A stretch of 64,000 nucleotides of DNA from Manis javanica (GCF_040802235.1 NC_133165.1:14231623-14295622); one strand, 5' to 3'. Shown: positions 12,596 through 23,859, counted from the stretch's first letter. The notes: generated from the letters alone by a model not told the origin. Translations and numbers: made by a program.

Positions 12596-14832
12596 TTTTT
12601 CTTTTTTGGATGCAATTCTCTTTTATTTTGAAAAGTGTACTATATTATAGCTTCGCTTATGGTTGTGAAACTATCACTCTTAAGAGGCCTCCATGGAACT
12701 TTCCTTGGCAATTCTGTTTCCATGGAGAAAGCAAACAAATGTGTGTGTGCCTCTAGTTTGATCAAAACTGGCAGGGCTGGGTGAGAGGCTTTGTGATGTG
12801 GCAGTAGTATGGAAGCAGGTATATGCTGAATGCTCTTGTTTCCTGGTAAGGACAGAGCCAAGCTTCCCTCCAGGCTGCGTGGAGGTGGGGCGTGACACTA
12901 CAAGCGTTCTTCAGACTCTTCTTGGCAGTTTTCTTTCACTGACATTCGTTTCTAATTTCATCATATGGGGGTATGAGCAGTTTCTGCGCTGTCCCACATT
13001 TGGCATGTTCTTCAGGTCAGAGTTTCTGAGGTGGTAGAAAACTGCTGAGGCCATGCGTCTGGTAAGGGGTGTCAGAAGTGTGATGTCACTTCCCCGGTGC
13101 CCTCAGCACTTCACACTTTCTTCTAGTTGCCTTATTGGTTCTGCCTTTTCTTCACTTGGAAAACCAGACAGATGCTGCCTTTTTTTTTTTTTTCCCAAAA
13201 ACTCAAAAGGAGGTTTATTGGTTTGACATCATTAGGTCAATGGAACCCTATTTTAATCTCAATATTTCTCATAATGCAATATATGCATGAGAAGTTAATC
13301 TGTATTAAGATAGAGGTAAATGTCTAATTAAGTTGGGCATTTAATCTGAGTTTATAGTTCACATTCTTTATAGCTTTGCCATATTGATCATTTCACAGGA
13401 TGTGCTCAGTTAAAGACCAGAAAGGCCAGGCCTGAGCTGGGTCAGCCCCTGAATAGCCAGGTAGTTAGGATATTATGCAGGTACTGACCTGCTGTTTAAA
13501 TTTTGATTCATGTGTGTGTTAAATTATTTAATACATTAACATTTCCTACTGAATATGTGTTTCACATGAAATAATGAGCTTCAGGATGCCTTGATTTATT
13601 TTATATAAAGTGAAAATTAAATCAAATGACCTGGTGTTTCAAAGCACATTTCTGGATGCAAACTAATCTGAGAAGTTTGCACTTGGCCACTGCTAAACAT
13701 TCAGCCATTCAGTTAAACTCCTCCTTGCCTCGTCAATATAGGGCTTGTCTTCAGGCAAACAATCCTCTCTCTTTCAATGCACAAACCAATGGGTTTGCCC
13801 AGAAAATATTTTAATTTGATATTCCCACTTGGTATCGCTCTTTCAACCTCTGAGTCAGCAAAGCGACTTGCTCAAGAGGAATCACAGCATCGTTTACAGC
13901 AAAGACGAACAGCGTGGGGTTCTTTAAGCTGTGCAAGTCTTCAGAGTCCCTGACAATGCCATAGATGGACCACCCCTGCCCTGAATTCTGGGTATTTCAT
14001 CATCACGTGATGGACAGCCACTCCACCCCAGCAGAATCCTGTGATGCCAATTTTCTGGGCGTGACACTGTAGTTTCAGATAATTCAAGACAACCTCTACC
14101 TCTTTATTGATCTTTTGGGCATCTCTTGTTTTCAAACACTTGGGGAAAGTGGACCAGTTCCCAGAGGGGTGTCAGGGCTCTTGATCTATGAAGAAGTCTG
14201 GAGCAATGGTTGTGTATCCATTTCCTGCAATCATGCCAGCCATGTATCTCGTATTGGGCAATTGCCAGCTGATATCTTGAATGACAACCATGGCCTTGCC
14301 CATGTCAATGGAGGCTTTGGCGACATAAGCCTTGATGTGCTGGACCTGGACTTTATGCCCCATCCTGCCATACTGTATGTTGTGGCCGATGTCACATGGA
14401 CAAGGCTGAGCTTCGTTAGCTATTGGAGGTAATGAAGTTGGGCTCTATTCTTTTACATTCAGTGTCTGGGAGCCTGGTCCGGCCTCCTGGACACAGCTTC
14501 TACCCGAGAGGCGGTCGGCGACCCGGGAGGCTGTCGGAGGCACCACCCTCTGGACAGAAGTGGGCACGGTGACGGAGCACGGCGGGACCCCAGGGTCAGT
14601 GGCAGTGCCTGGCGTGCCCGGCTCCTTGGAAGGTTGGAGCGAAGGGGGTAGGGAAAGAGAGGAGAAGGGGGGAAGGGAGGGGACAGGAGGTAGGGAGGGG
14701 AGGTGGGGGGAAGGGGAGATGGGGTGGAGGAAAAAGGAGGGGAGTGTGGAGGGGGCACAGGAAAAAGAGGGGATCTGGGGGGAGGGGAGAAGGGGGAGGG
14801 AGCAGGGGGCCTGGAGGGAGGAGGAGGGGGTA
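12596..14832 (-). pseudogene. CMBL: processed pseudogene of CMBL (carboxymethylenebutenolidase homolog)
   Basis: The functional gene encodes a cytosolic cysteine hydrolase of the dienelactone hydrolase family, which activates ester prodrugs. Here all parts of the ~245-residue protein can be read without introns on the minus strand from about 14427 to 13690. Recognisable blocks are [37 protein letters not shown] (nucleophile Cys region, 14021-14039), [12 protein letters not shown] (Asp region) and a GQTH block (His region). The start codon reads ATA. A Trp codon after the DQEP block is TGA. One indel shifts the frame after the EFRAGV block. A codon is missing in the QDI.WQLP block, and a TGA follows the FVH block. 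The insertion is bounded by 16-bp direct repeats. It ends in an A-tail, with AATAAA (minus) at 12622-12627. A second AATAAA (13214-13219) followed by a 14-A run (13180-13193) lies inside the 3'UTR. The 5' leader (14430-14832) is GC-rich with many CpGs. Not expected to be functional as an enzyme. Confidence 0.93.
14640..14832 (+). repeat. G/A-rich purine tract (leader of the CMBL retrocopy)
   Basis: About 190 bp almost free of pyrimidines on the plus strand, with dozens of GGG to GGGGGG runs. It could form G-quadruplexes or triplex DNA. On the minus strand it is the C/T-rich far 5' end of the retrocopy. Two plus-strand frames across it (14560-14850, 14703-14999) are compositional artefacts. 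Confidence 0.85.
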
Positions 14833-14848
14833 GCTGGTCAGTATTCTT
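14833..14848. repeat. target-site duplication of CMBL retrocopy (5' side)
   Basis: Identical to 12580-12595 over 16 bp, and marks the 5' end of the retrocopy on the minus strand. Confidence 0.85.
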
Positions 14849-16499
14849 GAACTTTCTTGAGACTAGAAATTATGAAGATAAGAAAACCACAATTTGTACA
14901 CCCTTGAAAAGAAAAATATTTAAAAATACTATGTGTGGACAAGTATGTTTTGCTGCTGAAAATTGGGATGTTAAGCCAGAAGATGTAATTATCAACTGAC
15001 AGTCTCATGGTAGGCAATATGTGTTTATATTCAGATCATTTGACCTTTGTGTAATTAATATCGTACTCTAATTTATGTCACATCTTCTAGGAAACAGATT
15101 TCAGTATTTGCTTGATATTCTAAAGCATTATTGGCTCTACAAAAACACTTTTTGAATGGAATATAATAAATACATAGCAGAATCTTGTCTTTTAATCAAT
15201 ATATCCAAATATTATTTCATGTTCATTCAAGCATGAACTAAAATAGTTGGCATATTTTTGGCAGTTCTGGTCAAATTACTTCATTTTTTCAGAAATGTTT
15301 AAATCAAACTGACAGTTTGGACTGCCTCACAGCCCCTGCCCATGACTGTCACAGTAGGAACCAAATGATTTTCTTGCATATAGTTAATAAAAGAAAAGTG
15401 TTGTCCCATACAGTTGTTACTTTACAATTTGAGAATATATAGAAACATCATAGTTGTGCTCAAGGACATAAATAGTTGACATGAAATATTAGTAGAAGAA
15501 TCATATTAAGAACTTCAGAAACTTTCTTCTTTTGTCTTCTTTCTCTGGGAGAATTTGTATTTCATTCTGAATTTGAACATTTTTCCTTTTGTTTGCTTGA
15601 CTTGAACACTTTTAAAGCTTTCTGTCTTCCATTTCTCTGTCTTAATATCATTGTGAATTCCAATACTTTGTCTATGGCTGATATGAATTTTAATATTTTA
15701 AGTTTTAGATGAGAGCTGCTTGGCTTTTTACCTTCTCAGCTCTTAAAAAATTATAGTGTTTTTGTTTCTGTTTTGAGAAAAATATCTTAAAAATTGAAGA
15801 TTTATTTTAGTGGATGTTCACCTAGATTAATGGGATTCAGCTTTTTAATTTTGAGTAGAAAATCCAAATTATTGAATGCCGTTATCTTCCTCTCTAATAT
15901 TGCAATAGTAATTCCAAATTCACAATAATTTTTTCTATCAGCATATTGATATATGGAAAATAAAGTAAGACCCACTAATGTGAGAAATTACTTCAGTACA
16001 TTGTGTTAGACTCTCTATTGTATTTTAATTGATGGAGAAATCTTAAGGAATTAGTTAATATCATTGCCTTAATTGAAATTCTGTTGATTGTGAACAACAG
16101 AAACCAACTTGAGTGAATTTAGGAAAACTAGGAAATTTAATGATACTGAGTTAGCCAATGGAACTCAAGGGTAGGTAGGTAGCTAGGGCTCTCAAATTAT
16201 TAGAGTCGAGATCAAGAAAGCCATCAGAACTCCTAACTTTAATCTGTCACTTTTCTCTTTTATTTTGAACATCTGCCTCACTTTTTCTTTCTTTGTAGAC
16301 TGGCATCTTCTGTTTCTTCATGATCATGCTGGAAAAAATGGTTCACAGATGCCAAGTTATAAATCAACATTGTTTCATCTGCCCTAATGGGCTGTCTCTG
16401 AAGTCACTTCCAAGTTGTTGATAAAAGCTTTCTTTATGAATTTGGCTTTGAAATTGTGGTAATCATTAACACTATTCATCAGATACTTGACTTTCTTTT
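14849..16499. other. unassigned AT-rich sequence
   Basis: No gene, RNA or named repeat supported. Confidence 0.45.
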
Positions 16500-16840
16500 C
16501 CACCTTGCAAGCAGGTGATAGGATTGTGCTTTCTAGCTCCATTTTAGTTGGGTGAGACCATGTGATTCATTCTGGTCAATGAGGTGTGAGCAGCAGTGAT
16601 GTGTGTCATTTAAACACCACCAAGAGATTCCCGAGGGTGTGCTTTTCCTCTGCCTTGATGCTCAGCAATGTTACGGTTAATGGCTACTTCATCAGCTTGA
16701 GTTCCTGAATGGAGATACGCCAGATTAGCATCCCCACATATATCTCAATGAAGCAAGAAATAAACCTTTATTGTTTTCAGTCGCTGAGATGTTGCAGTTC
16801 CTTCTACCGCAGTGTAGCCAAGCCTGCTTGACTAATATGT
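16500..16840 (+). mobile_element. MaLR/MLT1-like LTR
   Basis: Body 'gggtgagaccatgtgattca', 'gtgatgtgtgtcattt', and the terminal 'gcaagaaataaacctttatt' with 'gttttcagtcgctgaga' fit an MLT1-like MaLR LTR, including its AATAAA. It is related to the copy at 34640-34985. Subfamily not assigned. Confidence 0.6.
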
Positions 16841-17954
16841 AAATATACCTGGAATTGTATTAGCTTTGCAATATTTTCACTTGGGTTTGATCTGTTATTT
16901 TAAACTCCCCCAGGCCACTGCTTTGTTCCTGTTGGGCCTGCACTCATACTATTTTCCTGCCCTAGGCTTGGTACCCATTTTTCTCTGTCATAATGTGTTG
17001 CTGTTACAAGAATTCTCAGAGTACATGTAGACAGGGCATTAAAGTATGTTGGAATCACTGTCCCAGGAGTTAGAAGATGTATATTCTTTTACTTATTATT
17101 CAACTCTGTGACCATGTGGTATTTTATAACTTTGAAACTGAGTTTCTTCATAAGAAAATGAATATATTATACTCTATTTCCATTACAACATATAAAGAGT
17201 AAGGGACTTCATTTTACAAATGTAAGTTACTGCTATCATTCTATCAATCACTTTAATATAAATTGCTTGGGTGTGTTTTCCAAGGTATAGCTAGGCTTTG
17301 TTTCACTTGGTCAATTTCACCGATGAATTTAAAAGTGTACAAATTAATAAATGATGGTAATAACATGTAACAAGTTAGCAATGATTCTTTTTAAATATTT
17401 CAATTGCTTCTAAACCTTTGTTTCCTTAAGTATTTCTTAAAATATGCATCGATACAGTGATGAAACCAAATGATAATTCTAGTTAACAAACTTCAAAATA
17501 GTGTGAATCATATCCAGGTAGTGATTTAACTATATTGCCCTATTGGATACCCTAAAGTATATAACACTAAGTTTAACCTGTTGGTCATATGTCTGGATGC
17601 TACTGGGATCTACCAATCATACACACTGGTGTAAGATTTGGGAGGCAGCAGGAATCTTCCTGTTTGGCTGTTATTCTGTGGGAAACAAAGTCTTGTGAAG
17701 ACTTTGAGATCCTTCCACTGGAGGAGAGATCATTCCACCGCTGCTTCTCAGGTTCTGTTCTCCAGCTTCTGGTATGGAGAGGCACCTTTGTGGAGGCAGC
17801 AATGGTGGCTTCTTAATTTCATCATTCTGCTACTCCCTGCAGTCAATTGGTCCATCAGTGAATCCAGAAGTGGCAATTCCTTAGAGGAATTCCATAGTTC
17901 TATCCTGTTCTTTGTAAGTATCCAACCTGTATTTAATTTATTCCTACAGAAAGT
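16841..17954. other. unassigned; weak MIR-like segment at 17060-17210
   Basis: 'ttcaactctgtgaccatgtg' and 'gaaactgagtttcttcataa' recall MIR but are too weak to name firmly. The overlapping frames at 17589-17982 have no recognisable product and are on both strands. Confidence 0.4.
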
Positions 17955-18170
17955 ATCTAAACCAGTGGTTCTCAAACTTTAGTGTGTCTCAGAATGACTT
18001 GGTGGACCTATTAAGACACATTAGTTGGCCCCACTCCCAGAAGTTCTGATTTGTCAGGCATGGAGTGAGTGGAGTGAGGGTGGGGGCGGTAGGATCCAAG
18101 AATTCTGACATATAAGAAATTCCCAGATTGCTGAACCAGAGACTACACTGAGCAACATCAGTCTAGAGTA
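17955..18170 (+). mobile_element. MER5A (hAT-Charlie DNA transposon)
   Basis: Starts 'ccagtggttctcaaacttta', the MER5A terminus, followed by 'gtgtctcagaatgacttg' and the 'ggccccactcccagaagttc' block. It is a non-autonomous element about as old as placental mammals. The far terminus is degraded. Confidence 0.85.
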
Positions 18171-19599
18171 TTTTCTGCTTCCTACTCAGAATCTATAATG
18201 AAATAAGCTTTGTTCCCAGTTGTATGAAATAATCCTGTCCCATCACAATTGTTTCTCAAAAGTTCAATAACTGGAGTTCTTAAGTATTGCATTCCAAGTA
18301 GAGAATACTAATTGTAAGTACAACAAAATATATATTAAGAGGTGTTATTACAAAGTAAATAATTAGGAAGATACACTAGAATGGCTTCTGTTGAGTCTTT
18401 GGAATAAAATCTGGTTGGGTGATGTCATATAGTAACATTACAATATAGTAACATATTTTTTCCTCATCTAAATATCAGTTCAGCACAGACAGGTAATACT
18501 TTTTTCACTATGCAGCTTTTCTATAAATTCTGTTTTGAGAATAGAAGCTTAAACAGACTACCATTTAAATTTAATCATTATCCTTTTATCCTGTATAATC
18601 AGAGAATATCTTTATATTAAATTTTAGCTTAATCCTCTACTCAAGTTAGTTCAGCCCAGTGCTTTTCACATAAAAGATTTTGAGGCCTAAAGATATAAAT
18701 ACTTGGAGAAAGATCTGAATCTAGCCATCTAAATCTTTTGATACCTCATCTAGTTTTCTCTTCATTATTGCTATGTGTGTGTTTAAATCAGCAATGGAAA
18801 ATTTTGCTGTGTTTGAAGCAGAAGTGTAAGAACATTAGTAGGAATTACATTTCCAAACCCATGCTAATATTTAATATTTAAGTATTAACCAGAAATCATT
18901 AGGTGGTGCCAGTTAAGTTGTTTTTAATGCTACTGAAAAACATCATTTTATGCTATTTTAAGTTGTTCTTTAATTCTTATAAATAAGTAGTATATTTTGA
19001 TGCCATACAAATTTGGATCCCTATAAATTCAAGTCCTTCACTTTATAATCATACTATTTAATCAACAATTAACTGCCTACCAGAGTGGCTTGTTAAGCAT
19101 TTGCTAATTCTGACTTTTTCTCTGAAATATAATTGAACTTAGCTTAGCGGTCAATAGCTTCTCTCCCTAGGTCTCAGATAACAAAATCCATTTGGGATTT
19201 TTCCTTTTATTCTACAGATTTGTCATCTTTTTTCTTTAAAAATTACTTTCTTTTTTACGATGATTGAAGTGAAAAAAAAATAAACAAGTAACCATTAATT
19301 GATTATTCTGGAGGCTTTGCTACTTTAGGATGATTTTCAATCTCTTCTAATATGCTTTTGCTTCTACTTAAAAATATATAATTAACAGTCTGAAATCTTC
19401 TAATGCAGTTCAGCCTGTTCCGTAACCAAAGATGTTTGGTTCATTCTTGTCCCTGTTGTCAGCTCTAGACCATGATGGTATCCTTCCAAGTTAATATAGG
19501 TTACCTTTTCATGTAACAGGGATATAAGGAAAGTCTCTTGTGGAGTTGTGAAATGATTTAAAAACTTTTACAAGTTAAAGATCCAATCTCATAATTTAG
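18171..19599. other. unassigned AT-rich sequence
   Basis: No gene or confident repeat. Confidence 0.45.
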
Positions 19600-19770
19600 T
19601 GAACTTTCAAGAGATGAAATACATCTCTGCAAAATATTTCTGGTTTAGAATTATGTAGGTGATTGATAATTGTCAGAGCAGGGTGATGGTACAGAGCATT
19701 TACTATACCAGTTTTTCTACATTTGCATATGATTAAAATTTCCTGAAATGAAAAACTTTAAAAAGAAATG
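19600..19770 (+). mobile_element. old L1-like 3' end
   Basis: 'gtcagagcagggtgatggta' and 'aaaatttcctgaaatgaaaa' then an A-rich end resemble the 3' end of old L1M elements. Confidence 0.5.
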
Positions 19771-20519
19771 TGTGAAATGATGTGAGGATTATGTGGCAAG
19801 GTCAGGTTCATAGTGCATAGAGGGGTGTTAAGTGCATAATACACAGAGAAATATTTAGGATATAAGTGAAAAACACAAAAAGCCTATCTCTACTGGGATT
19901 ACCTTGTGCAGTTAGAACCATGACTAGGGGAAAATGGGTTAAAAAAGTTGATATGTTAGAGTCTAAAAATTATTTCCTTTGGTTGTCTTTATTTTACATC
20001 ATTATTTATATCATGAATACAGTTTTTAGGTATACTTAAAAATTTTTGTTTTGTAAATATCTTTTTCATAAAGTTCAATAAAATAAATTCAAGAAATGAA
20101 ATTTAGTTCTCATTTTATTGCTGAACAAGTAGTCATGGAGGTCATACTCTTGCATAATTTGAGTTTTGTAGGACAAATAAAAGCGAACACCTCAGACTGA
20201 AAAAAGGATGCTGTAAATCATGAGGCAGTTCTACCTTTTTTTGTTTTTTGGTAAGGATCATGGGCCACTACCCCAGAAAAAAATGACATCAATAGAGCTC
20301 AAATATCACAATATTAGAGTGTTCGTGGAGCATGCCCTGGGGATTCCAGGTTAGGGTCACTTTTAAGAAAGAATTTCTGTTACCTTCCTTTAAGATTACA
20401 GAACTCTGAATATTAGATACTCCTTGTGTTAGAGGCAGAAGGCACCACGAAAAATTATGACAAGAACGTAAGCTTAGTATCTTTCTAATTTAAAGACAAG
20501 TAAAATGATAAGAACTCTA
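19771..20519. other. unassigned sequence upstream of the CpG block
   Basis: No gene or repeat recognised. Confidence 0.45.
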
Positions 20520-21130
20520 CCAGATACATGACAACTCTGACGCTGTGGTTGTGGGAGGAGGTCCTGCAGAGGCTGGGACCGCCGAGAGCCCGCGAGCCGC
20601 GCCTGCGCCGTCAGAAGCTCCTACCCCGCCCCGGCCGCGGCCTGCAGTTCCTCCACCGTCCCGCAGAGGCGCCGCCTTCCCAGCGCAGCCTTGGGGGAGC
20701 AGTGCGGGGTTGAGACCCCTGGGTGGCATAGGGGGACTGAAGCCAGTTAAAGCCCCGTGAACCGCTAAGATTCTGGCAGGCAGGTGCAGAGGTCTGCTCA
20801 TCGTGCAGGGGCCCAAGCCGAGGCGCGAAAGTAAGTTCCTTTGCTTATTTAAAACCCTCACCTACCAGTCTGGAGTGATTTGCCTCTTTCTTCCATCTTT
20901 CCTTGCCCTCCAGGGTCAGTTCCAGTTTCACCTGGGATGCTTCAGAGGGCGTGAACCAACAGTCATAAATAATAGGAAAAATTGTAAGTGAAAACATGGA
21001 AAAGTGTTTATCCTTTTTCCAACGCTGGTACTAGGGTGAAGCAGTTGCGTGGGAGCAGAACATAAAGGTGCTTATTCTCGGGGTCACGCACGTTCCCGGT
21101 CGGCCGGGAGAAGGGAGGGCATCCGTGCAT
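20520..21130 (+). promoter_or_regulatory. CpG-rich block, candidate promoter (partly LTR-like)
   Basis: By eye count there are about 24 CpGs in 20521-20830 and 7 more in 21065-21125, against a background with almost none. Such density usually means the DNA is unmethylated in the germ line, as at CpG-island promoters. Part of it (20720-20870) is homologous to the CpG-poor LTR-like repeat at 10560-10960, here in the opposite orientation. A consensus splice donor (GCGAAA|GTAAGT) sits at the 3' edge of the densest part. No TATA box is obvious. The plus-strand frames (20528-20760) and the 114-codon minus-strand frame are GC-driven and not supported as proteins. An alternative explanation is a GC-rich LTR with slow CpG decay. 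Confidence 0.5.
20825..20836 (+). other. candidate splice donor
   Basis: GT at 20831-20832 in the context GAAA|GTAAGT, matching the U1 consensus at +1 to +6. A second GTAAGT lies at 20984 in an AT-rich context. With a start in the CpG block this would make a first exon of up to about 300 nt joined to 22494. Confidence 0.35.
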
Positions 21131-21265
21131 TTTGCTCTGAAACACCTCACTTGGCGCTTAGTCCCAGCCCTACTTTGCATTAAACAAAGAAATTCAATTT
21201 AAAGCTATTTCACCAGTATCTCTGATGTCTATGAACCTGTGCTCCTGATATTCATGCCTTTGTGT

Positions 21266-21306
21266 ATGGCATTTATAAATATATGGCATTTATAAATATA
21301 CGGCAT
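21266..21306. repeat. 18-bp tandem repeat
   Basis: Two copies plus a third partial copy of the unit ggcatttataaatatatg/c. Confidence 0.8.
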
Positions 21307-21763
21307 TCCGGGTGACCAATAGATTATGTCTGGGGTGGTGGTGGTATGTGACATTTTGGCTACTGCTTTGCTGTCTTTCCTGGGGGAAGCTCTCAGGCTG
21401 GGAGAAGCCAGCTGAAATTTTGTGAGGCTAAATAAACTGCTAAATACAGAAATGCAACTGATAAGGACCTGAGGCCTCCTGGCAGCAGCTGTGAGAATGA
21501 GCCATATTGGAAGGAGAGTTTGCTGGCCCAGTCAAGCCTTCAGGGCTCTGTAGCCTCACCAACATTTTAATTGCAACCTTCCAAGGAAACCTGAGCCAGA
21601 ACCATTCAGCCCAGCTGCTCCTGAATTCCTGACTCATTGAAAGTTTGCGGTAATAAATGCTTATTGTTTTGAGTAGATAACTAACAACACAGTAGGCTTG
21701 AAGCATTTTATCATTTGTACCTAAAGAAAAAGGAGTTCTGTGTTGGTAATGAGTCTGGTCATA

Positions 21764-22000
21764 GTGGTAAGAACAGTGACTCGGGAGTCAAGTTATCTCA
21801 GTTCAAATTCTGCATCAGTCATTTATTAGCTGTGTGGCCTTGGAAAAATTACTTCATCTATTTGTGTTTTTGTTCTTCATCTATGAAAGAGGGAAAATAA
21901 TAGCACCTATACTACAGGGTTGATGGAAGAATTAAGAAAGTGAATATGTATAAAGTACCTATCAAATAGTAAGCATGAAAGTGTTTGATATTATTACTAT
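21764..22000 (+). mobile_element. MIR SINE
   Basis: Nearly full-length MIR: 'atagtggtaagaacagtgac', 'ttagctgtgtggccttgg', 'cttcatctatgaaagaggg', and the 'atagcacctatactacaggg' block in order. Confidence 0.85.
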
Positions 22001-22493
22001 TTGCAACTATTTTTGTCTGTGCTTATTTCTCACATAGATATGTGTATTATTGTTAACAGTAAGAGAAATGCAATTTTCCTTATGTGCAAATACACTTCAC
22101 TAATGCCTTAAACAATAATACCTGGTGGTAGATATGCATGGCTTCTGAAAAAAGTATTTTTGTACTTACAGAGGAGGAGAAATTAGACTTCTCCCACCAG
22201 GGTTTTAGGTGGGGAAAATCATTTTCTGGATTAGGTAGCTAGGAAAAGTCCCCCCATTTCGCACATTTTATTTTATGGTTATCTCCTTCTTGTTAGAGGT
22301 GCTCCCAGTTGCAGTAGCTAAGATTAAATTTTTGAGTGTCTCCTATAACAGACTCAAAAAGGTTTTATTGTCCAAATGTTGCATACCTATACCATGCAGC
22401 TTGGACCTCTCTATAAATGAATCTTTTATTTTCTTGCACTGTGTGTGTGTGTGTTTGTGTGACTCGCTTATATGCATTTTTCTCTCTTTACAG

Positions 22494-22747
22494 GAATGTT
22501 CTTACTGCTCTGCAGGCATCGTCTAGCTTGAGCTAGATTGCCATGGTGGTTGCCATGGTGATATGGCCATAGAGGATGACTTCAAGACTACATCTTGCCA
22601 AGCTGTTTTCAGTGAAAATTGAGGACTGTTGTCTTTGACTGATGGACGCTACTTACACTGGACCCTCCCTGCCTTCTTCCAAGAATAATTAAAGAACTTC
22701 ACTGTTGGTGAATGTCCAGGCTGGCTGTTTTCAAAAGCATCAAGTAG
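22494..22747 (+). other. candidate non-coding (5'UTR-like) exon with six short uORFs
   Basis: A strong acceptor (pyrimidine tract ending tctctctttacag, AG at 22492-22493) opens a ~254-nt block richer in GC and less repeat-like than its surroundings. It can end at TAG|GTAACA (22748) or CAA|GTAGGT (22744). It holds six ATGs, each starting a frame that closes inside the block: 22496-22531, 22543-22572, 22563-22622, 22576-22638, 22642-22692 and 22712-22747. The second has an ideal Kozak context (GCCATGG) repeated in frame at 22555. No frame is longer than 20 codons, so it is not a coding exon unless the last ATG reads through the 22744 donor. It resembles 5'UTR exons of translationally restrained genes. 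I cannot name the gene. A GT repeat (about 22440-22460) lies just upstream. Confidence 0.45.
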
Positions 22748-22820
22748 GTAACATTTATCTTTACATTTTTCTCTTCTCTGACCTTTTCCCCAGTAATAGC
22801 AATATTATTTCTGTAGGCAT

Positions 22821-22938
22821 TTGATGACCTTATATTGCCTCAGGTCTTCCTCAGATGAATAAACTAATATGATAAACTTTGATGACCTTACATTACCTCA
22901 GATCTTCCTAACAAGGAATAAACTAATCTGATAAACTT
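22821..22938. repeat. 58-bp tandem duplication
   Basis: Two adjacent diverged copies of a unit starting 'ttgatgacctta' and ending 'gataaact', at 22821-22878 and 22879-22938, about 75 bp beyond the candidate exon. Confidence 0.85.
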
Positions 22939-23489
22939 ATTCACACTGATTTAACAAGAAAATTCCATCATTATATTTGAGTTGCATTATTTCAACTCAC
23001 CTCAAAAGTTATGACTATAGAGAGAGTTACTCTAGAGGAAAAAAATTAAAATTTTTTTTTGAAACACACATGTGGTAGAAATTTCTGCAGTTAGAAATAT
23101 GCAATTAACTCTTTTTAAAATTAACAACTTTACAACATACAATAGCTTTCAAATAATTCCCAAAATAAGTATACTAGGCAGAAAACCAAATGTGTCAATT
23201 TGTGCCCAAAACAGCACAGGTTTTTTTCCTCTGTCCCAAATGCTGAATACTCCCGAAAAAAACTTCAATTTAATTCTTCTTTCTTAGTGAACATCATTTA
23301 TATTTTTTGTTTTTATTTTTTTTGAATGTCTGAAATAGTTTTTAAAGTTTCTCAAAATTCTGTTGCCAACTTATATATTCAGTTGGGCATCAAAATCTTC
23401 AAAAAATGCAAATACATTTCAACAGTAAAGAAAACAAAAATAACTATTCCTGGTCATTTTTGTGTGAAGTAAATGCATTTGAATCTTAC
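22939..23489. other. unassigned AT-rich sequence
   Basis: Nothing recognised. Confidence 0.45.
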
Positions 23490-23660
23490 AGTACTTCTCC
23501 TTACTCACATTTATATCATTCTCCTAGCATTTAATATTTGCTGTCTCTATTTAAGTTTTCATGTGTATAGTTGTCTCATCAAATGGAAAACTTCTTGATG
23601 TTAGGGATCATGCCTAACGTTTTGTTGTTTGTTTGCAGATAGGTAGCACTTAATTAGCAA
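23490..23660 (+). mobile_element. L2 LINE fragment
   Basis: Pyrimidine-rich 'cacatttatatcattctcct' and 'tgatgttagggatcatgcct' resemble the L2 3' end. Confidence 0.45.
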
Positions 23661-23859
23661 TTTAATAAGCATAATTAATTGGCAGATTTATTTAGAAGCA
23701 ATTAAAGGAGGTATGCAAAGTTTCAGGGAAAGTGATTACACATCTTTCTTCTCCCCCAGAAATATTTTGCTGCTAGTCAAGTTTTAGTTCTTCTGTCATA
23801 AAGAGGGGAGAAAATGTCTGCTTGCATTTAAAAAAATCTTATTCAATACTAGGCTTTGT

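Noticed and set aside
14560-14999. Two Gly/Glu/Arg-rich frames
   Set aside because: Produced by the G/A-rich tract; no biased codon pattern or known domain.
20517-20861. 114-codon minus-strand frame in the CpG block
   Set aside because: GC-driven open frame; part of it is shared with the LTR-like repeat at 10.6 kb and there is no recognisable domain.
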